From: Phorcus lineatus | Taxonomy: Eukaryota > Mollusca > Gastropoda > Trochida > Trochidae | Assembly: GCA_921293015.1 (NCBI GenBank) | Contig: OV121081.1 | Coordinates: 46,277,877 to 46,341,876, forward strand | Length of the DNA stretch: 64,000 nucleotides | Reading direction: 5' to 3' | Shown: positions 14,001 to 29,000 of the stretch, in pieces | Numbering within the stretch: position 1 is the first letter of the stretch | Layout of the letters: each line of letters begins with the position of its first letter | The notes under the pieces: model-generated | What the model saw: only the letters and a program-made list of their open reading frames with translations | Database searches by the model: none | Told to the model about the DNA's origin: nothing | Made by a program: the position numbers and the translations under genes

Positions 14001-17000
14001 GCTCAAATTTGTAGATAAGTAATTAATCAACAGAAACCCCAGATTTCTCTTTTTTGCACTAACAAATACTTACGAGGCACTGAGTTCTGGCTTTAGTTTT
14101 GAGGATGGTTTGGCTGGATGCTTAAACTTATCCTGGAATTCCAGAGGAATCTGAAAGGGCACGCCGACCTTGAACGGGCCATCCAGCAAACCCACCGTAA
14201 ATCTCTCTGGCTCTGACTCTAAAAGCATGGGAAAGAGACAATGTCATTCTGGGCCTACTTTTTCAAAGCTCTTTAAGCACCAAGATAGTCGTAAGTACCA
14301 TACAACAACAATGGCTTACAACTATCTGAATGCTAAGGGAGCTTACAAATCTGGGCAGTGTTCACTTCTGGCTAATGATACTACCAAGAAAGTATTTTAC
14401 TGTCTACAAAGTACTGCTATTGCTTGCTCCTTAACATCTTCTTGTATACTGAGCAAGAAATAAGATAAGGACCACAACAGATTTAAATTTCAATGATCCT
14501 ACATTTTTATGACGAATAAAATACTTAAACGGCCAGTTCGACCGGGTATTTTCTGTTCCACAAATATTCGGGAGGGAATTCCCTTTTGCACGCGACACGT
14601 AACTTTTTTATATATTCGATTTGTTTTCTATTTTCTGTGTTTACAACTTTTTCATGTTTGGTAATTAGTTGTAATCCGTCCTTCAAACTGAAAAAAATAG
14701 CGAAAACAATCGAAGCCACTGACCAGCACTACCAAGGGGCTTAACTCTATTGCGATCATGGCGGCCATTAGATTGTTGTCCGCTGCATGATTGATCTGCG
14801 TTGTAGTAACCTTGTAGTTACTTGGATGTTTTGATTGTTGGGGATTAATAATGTAAATAATGTTTGCATAACTAATTATGACATCTCAAATGGCTAAGCT
14901 CAATCAATATGACACTGAGGAGAAAAGTGGCTTCGCTCCGGCTTCCCAATATAAACAAAGATTCGTCCAGACTATCGCACTCCAAATTACTCACAGTGCT
15001 GCAGTTTTCCGTACATTAAAAACTTTATGTGAAGTAACTTAGATATCTTTCTTAAAAAAGAAGAGTTTTACTATGAGTGAAGTTGTGCGAAGTCGAGGGC
15101 GACCGCGAAAGTACGATGGAAATTCGCCTGCGAGACGACAACAAGAGAGAAATGCCAAGCGGATTTATTTGGGAGACCTTGCTCAAAAATGGAAAGACCT
15201 GAAATCGGCACTGAAATTTACGGACTTTGAACTGGCAAAGCATTTGCTTGACAACCATGAGTTGACATGTGACTGCAAGTAAGTACAACTGTTTTTACTG
15301 TTGTTCACATGATAGGCTAATATAAACATGGTTATTTCTCTGGATGAAATTGCTTTTATCAACATGTCAATTCCATGATTTCATAAAGGAGTGACTGTTT
15401 TTGAAAAAAATGAAGGGAACTGTACTGTACAGTAGTTGTCAAAATTTGATGGGCATTGAAAAGATAGGTTCAACCAAAATTATTACTGCATAGTAAGGAA
15501 ATACACATTTGAAGTTCATATATATCATAATTTTATTTCAGCCATAAGTAATACTAATTGAAACGAATAAATAAATATAATTCAAGTATTATTGTAAGAA
15601 TTCAATTTTAATGCTGGCATATATTGTTTAGCATTTTAGAGCTTATCATCTCCAACTTTGATAATATTGATGAAACTGAATGTCTTTCATGTCCTTTTCC
15701 TTATAGTCCATATATGTATACTAACTGATTCAATTATTGTTGTAATTTGCAGTTCCAAAACAGACCTGCCAGCACCTGAGATGCTGGGGGATCCGTGGGA
15801 CAGAACCCCCCAACAAGAATGTCTCAAGCTCCCAACAGTGAGCACACCTCAGAAAAACCGAGATTTGGATATCATATCAAATGTTGCTGGTGGGTATTGA
15901 CATTTTCAAAGGTATAAAATACAATATAGATGCTAGAGAGGTCTTTCCTGATATCAAGCATATATCAATAACATTAATTTTAAACAGTTATGAATATCTG
16001 AGATTTGCTGAGGATATATTTCACTCCCATCAATTATGTCATATAAGCATTGTTTGATGATGTCAGGGCCTTCGGCCTTGTTCACAACACCAGAGTTTTG
16101 TTTAGATGTCAGAGCGTTCATTGATACTATCAGAGCTTTGTTGCTTTTGTTCAGTTTATTATTTTCAACAGATCTCAGTAATTACCTCTGAATTACCTCC
16201 CAATTTACGTTTTGGTATAGATTCTTATAAGTCTAAGTATAAGAATCTATACCGAAACCCCGCCACCATCCAATAAAGAAGTTGTTCATCCATAGAATTA
16301 ATCTTGTCTTCCTAAGAAAATTATCATTACAAGCAAACATTTTTAATGAGGCAGTTATTATGAAGGCATATACACCAAGACAGTTATTGAGGTTATGTGA
16401 AGTAACCCCTCCGAGAATAAGTGACATAAAATTGAAATTATGTAATCTTCAGAACCGCTCTATTCCAAATGTGAAATTTAGTTGACTCATTTGACCAAAA
16501 TCTATAATAAACATTTCTCTAATCTTTTATTTTCCATTTTTAACTAATTTTATTCTTATTTGCAACAGGTTCCCTGGTTATCGTGCACGAAATCTGCTAG
16601 CCGCCATTGACTTCAATCATCATGTGCACAGACCTGATCTTGTGGACGAAAATGGTGATTCAAGGTTTGTTAGTTTTCTAGTACTATCTCTTTTGAAATA
16701 AATAATCAAATCACATTTTATGTTTTGCACATTTTCATTTCTATTTTTTTTTTAAGTTTCAACTATTTTCATTTCTAGTTTTTATTAAGTTTCAATTCAT
16801 AATTTCAGACAGAAACCAAGATACAGCAAACGTGCAAAGAGTTGGAGCACAAGACCTCTAAAGATCGACAAGGGGTACTCCTACAAATATGACCTACAGT
16901 GCATGATCTTTGAGGAGAAGGTCAAGGACCCTCTCCCAACAAACAGGAAAGCACAACCAAGAGAGGATGACCCCAGAAGAATCTCAAGGTCAATAGCAAA

Positions 17001-20000
17001 GATTCCGTGTCCCCCAAAATCAGAACTTGTAGCAAAACAAAAATCAAGGTTCTAGAAACATGATCAGATCAATTGAAATAATGAAACAAATAATTTGCTG
17101 TCTCTCAAACTTTATTAAATTTGTTTAAAAGTTTTTTCATGTACATGGTCGTCAATGTAGTTGACATATTGAAGTGTTGTAATAATATCACATTTTATGT
17201 ACACATCCACATTCAAGATATATCTGGCTGTCCGTAGTTATTTTCATGAAACATTATCTCATTGTATAAAAATATTTTTATACTGTGGTTTCATTGTATA
17301 TGATTAAAAGTTTGTTCATGTATATGGTCGTCAATGTAGTTGACATATTGAAGTGTTGTAATAATATCACATTGTATTGACACATTCAAGATATATCTGG
17401 CTGTCAGTAGTTATTTTCTTGAAATAATGTTGATTATCTCATTGTATAAATTTTGTTACACTAGTTTTATTATATATGATATAGGTCATATACAAAACAT
17501 ATACATGTACATCAAAAGAAAATGATATATTTAACATTACCACATGGTAACTCGTAGCTGTGAACAAAATGTCCTATTATAAAATTGTGCTTCCATAACA
17601 TAACCTGTTCAATGCTGAGCTCACCTGAGAATGAATATACATGGTCTGGGTTTAATTACATATTAAATATGAATAAGCTTGTGTATGTACATGTGCTGTT
17701 GTATTACATAGACTGAACATGATGAAATCTACCTTTGTCTTACTTTTTATACACAACAATCTGTCCCAGACAAAATCCATGACATAATATGATCATGTTT
17801 TATGTGCACATTTAGCGATCATTTATGATAAAGTTGTTTTATAAATAGACCTGTAAATCTAGCTCAGGACAGTGTATGCTAGCTTTATTTATTGATATAT
17901 TTAGATGTTGTGGTTTTATTACACATAGGAGATGTGAATAAATATATATACGTACACAGAAAAAATCATTAACTTTGTAAGAATATGCAAGTCCTTTGAA
18001 TAATCTATTCTTATATACATATGAAGATTAATACATATATACAAATGAAGATTCTATTCTTATATACATACGAATAAATAAAAAAGTTGACACTCCATAA
18101 AATGTCTTGTCTTCACTGTACTACCAACTTCTAGAATACCATTTTATCACATTTGTTGTGCATGATAAAATATCCATGTACTGGATTCAATTATATTTGA
18201 TGGATCACATCTATTTTTGGCTACTCTTTGTTTGAACATAACAAATTAAATAAGAGGCGCTGAACGAAAGCCTGTGTATTGTCCATCTGTAGAGGGGTAA
18301 CGTTGTCTGATTGCTAAAACCACGCATGAAGGGACAACTTTCCTTTGTCCAGCACGCAAAACACCGTATGTCATCAGGATGAATTGTCTGTATGCTGTGT
18401 GTCGAAACATACGATTATTTCTCACATGGTCGTAGGCATATAAATCGTTCCTGTAGGCTCCGGCTGCGTCGAGAACATCTTCATCCATAACAACACGATT
18501 GAACTTTTCTTTAGTTGTAACACACTGTCCTCCCCTCTTTACACAACACCTGTTCTCGGCTTCTGTGGGCATTGGCTTGCAATTCCCACAATGACACCAC
18601 CTAACTGGAGCTTGGTCTGCAGGGGGCTGGGGATCCGGATCATCAAAGGCTGATACTGCTGTCTGAAGTGCTGTGTCATCCCGCAAGATCATCTTAGTCA
18701 GTAGCTCCCTTTTCGCTACCTCGTCCAAACCGTCAATGTACTTCTGCAATTGTAATATCAAAATAAATACAAAAAATTCAAGAATCAGATGTTGGTAATG
18801 GTAATGTACTGACCAAGGTTTGCATTAATCAATTCGATGTCACAATTGATTATGAGCTGGGATAATTGATTTGACACTCGTCTTTGTTGAGAAATATCAT
18901 ATACAATAACATGTGTACATGATAATTAATTCCTAAAACTTACACATATAACAATTGAAAGCAACTTACTACTCACAGATGTGAGAAATTAAAACTGATA
19001 ATAGGTTACCTGGACTTTCAACAAGCTTTCAGGTGTTAGTTCCGAGGTGGTAGATGTAGGCTTGGCAGATGTCTTGGCCGATGCAGGCTTGGAAGATGTC
19101 TTGGCCGATTTCTTGGCTGATGCAGATGCAGACTTGACTTTAGATCTTGCAGGTGCAGGTAGTTTTGAAGACGCTGGCTTGATTTTGGAGGCGGTAGAAG
19201 GAATTGGTATTTTCGATTGTTTGCGGACTTTGGTGGGAATCTCTGGTACATCCAGCGGTAGAAACCTCTGCAAACAGGATCATAATTTTAGATATAGTCA
19301 CTATTAACGAAAACATATATCTTAACTTCATTTAGGTTAATTCTGTTGAAGATGCTTTTTAAATATGCCAATATGCTATATGTTATTGTCCAAATCAAAT
19401 ATATAGGGCAATATATAAGATATAACATTACATTAATATAACCATGTATCATGAAAAAACAAACCTTTCTCTGCCTATAGTTTCCTTCTTGGTTCCTCAC
19501 AAACTAAAATGAAAAAAAAATAATAATAAAAAAGTTTATGTCAAACGGAATACCAGAGCAAAGCAAGAAGTGAATATTTATAATAAAAATAACTATTTAC
19601 GAATATGAAATATTTTGATATTCTACATTATGTGATAGTAATGTTTCGTATACAAAGTCATAATAATTGGAATGAACTAATACATTTTTCAAATGTATGC
19701 CTATAATTTATGAATCAGCACATATATGACTTGATAAAGGGTATGGCTAGTGACCCTGTTATCGTGGTAACCCTATTATCGTGGTAAACTCATTCAAGTC
19801 TCCAAAGTCTTCAAGGAATATTTGTATTTGCAAAGCACATCATAGATGAATAAACTAAATACTGAGGCATTCAAAAACTTTTTTTTTTAATTTTGAGTAA
19901 TATTTTCTCACATTTTTAGTGATCTGAAATGTTGAGTTTCATTTTCCTTCATGAAGCATTCACTTCATTTGCAATTAATTAAAAAACGATCCTGTCTTCA

Positions 20001-23000
20001 CGAAATGTTGTCTGAGAGTTTTTCTATTTTGTATTTAAATAGTTTGATAGGTAACAAACAGAAAAATATGAAAGGAAAATGTATTGATGGTTTCAAAGAT
20101 GTTGAATAAAGAATTACTTTTATTTCGAAAATAAGACCCAAATCCTAAAATTATGACCTTTTCGTTATATCAAAATAGGTTACTAATGATCTCAAAATAG
20201 ATTGCAACATTCTCTTTTCATTTTATAGGTACAATAAATGTGAAAACAAGGATCTCACTTTTCACGAGCAATGTAACAAATATTTTATATGTACTTTTAT
20301 TGTTAAAGAACAGCATTTTGTTAAGATAGTGTTCAAATCACTTATCAAAAATGGCTGCTCAGTAAAACTACGAGGAGGAGTATTTCTATTAGGATTTTTT
20401 TGTTACAGGTTTGCAAATATTGTTTTTAATATCCTTATTTCAAATCAATTTATATTCAGTTTGTAAATAATAATCTTACATTGGTGATTATATCTACAGA
20501 GAATAAATTATTAATTATATATTAATTACCTTGATAATAGGAACACTTCAGATAAAATACATAACACAGATAAGAATTTTTATATTTATGTCAAAAATTA
20601 TATTTTCCATAGATAGAAGTTTAATTAACATATTTTGGAAGGATATATGTGCAGAGCTTAAAAACAAGAAACAATATTTAGATTGTACTCATTTAGAGGG
20701 AAATATACATGTGACGCAATAAGACCCACGATAATAGGGACCACCTTCATAGTAGATAATTATATTATGATTCTTGTGAACAAGGTAATGTTTTCTGGAA
20801 GAAAGACTCGCCGCACTTACCTCCGCAAAGGACAGGTCGCCGTCAATCGGTTGATCTTCGCGGTTTGTACACGGAAGTAAATGACCACACTGACATAGAT
20901 CGCTGCAATATCTCTTCATCTGCTTACAAGGACATGATCCACGTTTTCCTGACCGAGAACAAGTGTTGTTGCACTGACAGCTCGCCATGATCGAAATTGA
21001 GGAAAAAACGCATGGTCATCTGTATTTATATGTTCATTTTGATTGATTCGTGGACATGTCACAATGTCCCTTCTCTTTTGACACTGGCACATGACCAAGT
21101 ACCCCGCATCACCCCTCAGACCCATTCGACACGCTGACACAAACGTGATTGTCGCCATGTTGTGAAAACATGCAGCGTTGCATTATGGGAAGGGACTTTT
21201 CTCATTCTATTTATAGATCTACTTAACTGCTGACGCACTGTATCTAAAAATAGCTTCGTTAGCAGCATAAGCTTATCGCTGAAAACGTAATCGAACTGGC
21301 CGTTTAACTTTTGAATGTTCGGGTGGTCCTTTACTGTATTTGCTGAGTTTATACACACACCAGTATGGGTATCTTTATACGTGTACCTGTGACGGTGAAC
21401 TTGATGCGGTGTGAGGGGAGCTCTCTCCCAGAGAAGACGGTGGCTCCACTCTCGTTGAGCACTGTTTGGAGCTGAAGGGTGTGCGGTCCGAGGTTCTTTA
21501 CATTCTCTACAACAGGACAAACATACCTCATTCTGAGCAGTTATCACTGAGACTTAAGTCTGATCAAACAGTCAGGGACGGCAATACAGTCATCAATGAT
21601 ATTTTTTTGTGCCAGGTCGGATGTTTAGGAAGAAAAAAAACAAGATCAGCTGAAATTTCTATCCTGAATTTAAGTAAGAAATGTTACGATTTATAAACTT
21701 TTCATCTCAAAATGAAACAGGACACTCTGAGGTGAAGTGAGGTAATTTGGGGTTATAAGTTACCTAACCTAGGGTTCTGAACTGCATTATGTATCAACAG
21801 TAGCTCGAATGTTCCATTTCATTTTTAATGATACAGCAATACATTAACCATCAGTAAAGTTTGACTATATTTGATAGGGATTTAGAAGAGATGTACATGA
21901 GACAATTGATTTTCTGGATAACGACTTCTCTATATTGAAATTCTCGACGTTTTGGATGTAAGTTTAATTCTTCATCACATGGGATGTTAAATGTTAATCC
22001 CACATGAGAAAAAAAAGTAAGCATATACTCTAAGAAACGTTAGTAGTAATTGCAGAAGTGGTTATCCAGAAAATCTTTTTAACAGTTAACATACCCATCT
22101 TCCTAAACCAGTAGGGCCAGTTCTTGCCATGCTGACTGATGTGAGACACTATCACTTCATCTCCCTCCGGCGCTAGAAGTACACAAAAAAAGCTGCCAAA
22201 AAGGATGTACACAAACAAATGTGACCAAAGATTGGTTCTCAGGCACAATTACACTATGTGAAATTTGTAGAAAGATCCAAGTTTCTATTTAAATCTATAG
22301 ATTAGAACAACCATGTCTCATCATTATGCTATATAGATAGGTATATATCCTTTATCTATATTAAGGGTATGGAGCAGGAGAATTTAGAATAGATATGATA
22401 GTTGATCACTTACACAGCTGAGTACCAAACCATTCAAAATGGACAATTTACAGAAATTATATATATTTATATCATTAATAAAGGAAGTAATTTGCCATTT
22501 TCTTGAGATAGGCACTGGATAAGCAATGGATTACAATAGGTTATCCGAGAATATTTTTGGATTGGCTGTTAAATGTTAATATAAGGACTCACAGTGCCAG
22601 ATGATCTTGAGTTCCACCAGGAGCTTCTTGGACGTGGAGGCGGTACCGGGCAGTTTGCTGATGAGCTCCCCTCGTTTGTTGGCTATCTCCACCTTCACAT
22701 CACCTGCACATGCGACAATGAATGGACAATCACAGATCACTAACAACATCCTTTATAGTCATTATCTACATCTTCACAGTATGCATTCGGACACAGAAAT
22801 ACAAAACATGTGAAAGATACATTTTGAATTGAAGGAAGAAAATGTTATGTCAATTATACTGCTCCTTCTTTTGGAACTCATTACCCCTTCTCCTAAAGCC
22901 TTCCTCAACACTGGACTCCTTTAGTAGGCAGCTCAAAATGTACCTCATTAATCAGCTCTATAACTCTAAGACGGTAATTTGTCACCTGTATCAATTGTTC

Positions 23001-26000
23001 TTTTCATTGTAGCACCATTGGCAAGCATTTGAACATGGATTTGTGAGCACAAGAAATATGCTTTATTTAAAAAATAAATGATTTTTTACACGAAGAATTT
23101 GAATGACGTTGAACTGAGGAAATTCAAGCATAAAAACAATTTGACATTGAAGAATTTTTTAGTTATGTGTTCAGTAAGGTCAAGGCTGAAGCAGATTGTC
23201 AACTGACCTACGGTCTCCCCTGCTGGACGGCGGTCACCTGGCTTCACCTCATATCCCTCTGGCCAACTCACGATCAGTCTTTCTGGTAGCCTTAAACACA
23301 GCGGAAGACGGCTCATAAGATTATCATTGAGACAAGTAAAAGATTTACAAAACAAGTTATTGAAAAATGACACTGAAGATTCCTTATGTCGATACCTTTT
23401 TAGAATAAATAATAATAGCTAAATTTATCACTGAACAACAAGAAAATTATGAATTAACAAGGAGAGTTTATTACAGGTTTAAAGAGGGGAGATTTAAACA
23501 GACTTTACTTGTAGGTAAAAATGATAAATTCTTCAGCAAAACCTGACACGTCCATGCTGAGAAGATTATCAACAGTGTAATTTTTCCTTTACAAAAACCA
23601 TGATGATTGAATCTAAAACAAACTCACTTTGCCTCTTCCTCTTCTATGCATTTCTTGACAACAAAGTTTGATGCGCTTCGATCGAGACGAGACAACGGAA
23701 CAATCTTGATTTCATCATAAAGGCTCCTAGGCTCCTGAAAAACAATAGAGGTAAAGCTCAAAGCTTTTACTATGAGCAGGGGTTGAAATTAACTTGATTT
23801 ACTTATCATTCAGACTTGTGCACTTTTAAAAGTACTACTGCAACAAATTTGAGCTAGCCAAATGCAATTCCATGGCCATCTTATCTAAAATCTTAACCCT
23901 CAAGCCGCGGTTTACGGAATGGTCCGGGATGAAATTAAACTACGCCGCAGTTAGCCTTAGCGAACCCCGGAAGCCGGACTTATAATCTGACGCATTTACT
24001 AATTAACGCAATTGTACCATGTAGCGGATCCCGGAAAAAAATTGCACGGCAGTCGTGTCGGTTGAACGCGTGTATTTTCGTTCCGGCTTTCGCTAAGCTG
24101 CCGATTTTTTCCCCGTTGTTGTTCTAAAGAATGGGGGCATATTTTCCGAAAGTTTTAGAGATATTGGTCATATTTATCGTACCGAAAATATGCATTACAA
24201 ACGCTCAATTTTCCCCCACTACCCGCCGGGCTTGCTATAGCCCTGGGGCTTATTGCTCCCCTCGCGCACGAGCTTATCGAGCTGCGCACGTTATTGTTTG
24301 CTCAGGCGTGCGCACTCACAACAAAAGCACACCTTGCTTTCGCACGCTGTATGATCTAAACCCTTGGGCGGATTTCAATACAGGTGGGATCATTTGAAAG
24401 AGGAGAAAATTGTCTTTAATTCGATATAAATTACGAATATGCGCTACCTGAACTGAATATACAGCATGTGCCGTAAATGAGGTGATTTTTACATATTTTT
24501 AGTTTTACACCATTTTGTCACACCAATTTTCACATGATGTGCTCAACTTATTTTGACAATTTTTATATTATAAGATAGAGAGAAAGATTGTCTTTCATTC
24601 CATGTAAAATTTGTACATGCGCAAAAATAAATAAAGACACAGCAAGCGCCGCACAAAAAGCTAATTTCTCTATTCAAATCATGTAAACTGAACGGCGATT
24701 TTGACATGTGCCTTTATTTCGTTCATATCTTCTCAACAGCTAGGCGTATTTTGAAATTGATTACCTCGTGATAAAGAAGAAAAAATTGTCTTCGATTTGA
24801 TGTAAAAAAGTTATATGCAGTATATAAAATAAAGATACAGCAAGTGCCGCAAAATTGCGACTTTTCTTTATTCTCTGTGTATTTACCATTTTCTCACACT
24901 TTATATCACATAAACTTCTCGGGACATTTTGAAATTTCATATATCAAAATATAAAGAAAAGGATGATCTATATTTCCACATAAAATTTGTATGTAAACGA
25001 AAATCAGTAAAGACCCGACGAGCATCGCGCAAACAGGCAATTTCTCTATTCATATCTTGGTAACCGAGAAGCGATTTTTTCAACTGCTTTTTACACTTCC
25101 TATCTATTTAACGGCAGAGTGCATTATCAACATTTTTATATCACAATAAAGAGAAAAGGATCGTCTTCAATTCTATATAAAATTTGCAAATTACAATGAA
25201 ACAATAAAGGAGCGGTAAGTGATGTCGCAATTATCAAAATCTGTACTCAAATACCTGAGGGGACAATCTTTGCAAACTATATATATTCCAAACCAAGCGG
25301 TACATATTTATCATTTTCATATCAACGTAAAGAGGAAATAAATACCTTCATTTTCATGTGTAATTTGCCCATATTTGCATCAAAATAAAACGTGTGGAAA
25401 TTATGCGACAAATGTCGCGGTAAGGCGATTATCAAAGACTTTATTCACTAGCTTTACCCATGTTTCGTTGGTAATAACTTCTAAATACACAGCAAAAGAT
25501 TATTATGATTTATTTATCCGTAAAGAAGAACAAATAGCCTTCAATTCCATATATAATTTGCATGTATACGAAGCGAATAACTTGAATTATAAAATTGGAA
25601 ATAAAGGCAATTTCTGTTAAGTGTGAGTGTATTTTTCAGCGGTGATACCCCGCCTGCACGCGCTGAGCGCGTGCGTTTGCCCGGGGCTACTAGCTTAGTA
25701 ATATTACTGTGGGGGTCAGAACGTTATCGGGGTTTATCACTACTCTGCTTTCGTTATTTATATCTTTCGTTTAGGATGGCGTATCGTAATGAAATTTATC
25801 GTAAAATATAGAGCAATAAATTAGCTTCATTTCTGTATATAATTTGTCTATGTGCACTCAGTGATTAAATGATTTTATAGAGTTTGAAATATAGACAATT
25901 TTTGAATAATCGTAAAATTCGTTCTAGACATATTTTTGTAATAATTTTTATATCGATGTCAAGAGGAACTATTCGCCTTTAGTTTCGTTTTGATTTCGCG

Positions 26001-29000
26001 CATGCGCTCTCACAATTTTAGAGTAACGGCGCTCGAATTAAAAACAAGTTTACTTCGGTTATAGAAACCGTTCTAGGGGTGATATAAATTTCATTCAAAG
26101 TGCCAGGTAAGTATCTTAACAAAATTACAAGTATTTTGTATATTTTTGAATGATACCTACCTCTAAACTTATATGCATTTCCTTGTTTGTTTACAAACAT
26201 CTAACAACAATCAATACCTTGATCAAGTCTAGAAATAGACATGTCAAACTTTTGAGTCGCAGCCGTCGCACGAACTAGCACGTGCAAATGGCAAAGCCAC
26301 GCCCCCAACACCCCAGCCTAAGAAATCACTTTCCTTGTAGAAATAAGCAACCCGATAAGCTGGTCTCCGTTTTGTGGGGAGGTCCGGGCGGGTTACCAAC
26401 TATAAGTTTAGAGGTAGGTATCATTCAAAAATATACAAAATACTTGTAATTTTGTTAAATTTCTTTCATTCACTACCTCTAAACTTATATGCAGATTCCC
26501 ACAGATCGGCGGAGGGTAGGAGATCAGTCAGCGATGCTGGGACTCAAAAGGAATCATGCCTTTAACCAAAAACCTAGATCACAAGAACGAAGTTCCTGCT
26601 AAACCAAGTAATGGTAGGCTGGCCTGGACAGTCGTGGATTTACAACCGTTAACTGCCGAGGCCAACATAGGATTTCTCAGCGAGAAGGAGGAACTCCGTC
26701 CTTACAACCTCTTCCAAAAAGAGTTGTAATTACCTATGTTACTGTTTGGATGACTGGACTGCCCCGGCTGCAACGAACGGTCCCAGTTGGTGGAGGCCCT
26801 GGAGGTCCGACTGGACATCTCTAAGGTAGAAGGTGGAAAAAGTTGTGGAGGAGGCCCAATATCCAGCGGAGATGACGTCCTCGACCGAGGCAGAGTGCCA
26901 GAGGGGGGCTGACGTAGCCCAGGCTCTAATCTCATGAGACGACACCTTACCATAAATCGGCGGAGTGGATGCAGATTTATGGTAAGCTGCCTTAATCGTC
27001 TTTTTCAGCCAAGCTGAAACGGTATTCTTGGTTATGTCCTTGTCGGAAGAAGGGAGGCAAGGAAGGAACAATCTATGCCTACCCCTTCTAAAGGACTTGG
27101 TTCTGGTCAGGTACTCCCTCAAGGCTCGAACTGGACAGAGAAGAAGATCCTTTTCCATGCCGTCTGAAATAGCAGCGGACAAAGCCGGAACAGAGAAGCA
27201 TCTTCTTCCCAAGGGACCAGCGATGGACTTCTGGTTTTTGGCCACGAAACCGGGGAGGGTCGTTAGGGATACGGACTGCCAGTTCTTAGAGTGTGTCATG
27301 GTGGAATGGTCCAAAGCATGTAACTCTGAAACCCTGCTTGCCGAAGCCAGCGCCAAAAGGAAAGCTGTCTTCCAAGATAAAAACTGCAGGGGAACGTCTT
27401 CAATAGGCTCGAACGGATCTGCGAGTAAAGCTGAAAGAACCACCGACAAATTCCACTTGAGCTGAAACTTTGGGGATTTCAAATCCTCTAACTGGAACGA
27501 TCTAGCCAAGCGATGAATGGTCTGGTCTCTGGACAAGTCAACTCCTTGTAAGGCTAAGGCAGATGTCAAAGCCGACTTGTAACCATCGATTGTTCCAGCC
27601 TTCAACTTCTTATCCTTCCTTAGAAAGAGCAAGAACTCAGCGACGAGTGGAATGGAGATAGCAGCATCAGGCTGGAATTGCTGCTTCCACTCGGTGAATT
27701 GCCTATACCTGCAATCGTAGAGGGCTGAAGTGGAAGCTCTGAGACCTCCACGGACTGCCTCTGCAACTTCTTGGGAGAAACCACTTTTCCTGAGATTACG
27801 TTGGATAACCTCCAGGCGTGAAGACAGAGGGACTCGGGGTTTCGATGAAACCTGTCGGACCTTGGTTGTCTTAGTAATGTTGGAAAAACTGGCAGCTGTA
27901 CCGGCGGACGAGTTGACGCAGTCAACAGATCCGGAAACCAAGGACGATTGGGCCACGCTGGAGCAATCAGAACGATGATGCAGCTGTGACGTCTCGCTTT
28001 CTCCAATACTGCTGGAATCAGCGCTGGTGGAGGAAAAGCGTAAGCAAGGAGACCGTCCCAGCTGATCGACATTGCGTCTACGTCGAAGGCCTGAGGATCC
28101 GGAACCGGACTGATGTAGACTGGAAGCTGCGTGTTGAACCTGGTCGCGAACAGGTCTATCATCGGGGATTCCCATAGGCCTGATACCATCTTGAAGGAGG
28201 TGGGATGCAGAGTCCATTCCGTTGACTGGATCTGGTTCGGACGGGACAGGTTGTCTGCCAGAACGTTCAGATGGCCTGGAATGTGTCTGGCTCTGAGTTG
28301 ACAGTCGTTCCTGTCGATCCAGTCGAACAGCTGAAGACAGAGATCTAGCAATCCCTTCGATCGAGTGCCTCCTTGGCGATTGACGTAAGCCACTACCGTG
28401 GTGTTGTCTGAGGCCAACATTATTTTCTTTCCCCTCAGCTGGGTCTGCCAGAACTGAAGAGACTTCAGGACGGCTAACAATTCCAGTTGGTTGATGTGAA
28501 GAGGAGCCTCTTCCGGAGACCAAGTTCCCTGAAACATCTGGTCCCTGAGGTGAGCCCCCCAGCCGACTGTGGACGCGTCTGTCACTAGCAGAACATCCTG
28601 CACGAAAGGAACCAATTGAACGCCCTGCAGAACGTTCTGGTCTTGAAGCCACCAACGAAGCGATCGGAGAATCTCTGGTGGAGGACAACAACGAGTTGAA
28701 AGCTCGAGCGATCTCACGGAGTTGATCCAGAACTGAAAGTGACGGAGTCTCAGCCTCCCCCTGTTGGTCAAATCCTGCATGCTCGTGAGCCTGCCCAACA
28801 GGGACATCCATTGCCTTAAGGTTTGTGGAGACTGGGACATGGATAGGATCAAGTTCCGCGCTACCGTGACCCTGTCCTCTGGCGGAAGAACCTTCGAAAT
28901 TCCCGTGTCGAAGATGGCTCCTATGTACTTTACTCTCTGGGACGGCGTGAAGTCCGACTTCTCCGGATGCACAATGAAACCCAGATGTTCCAAAGTAAAA

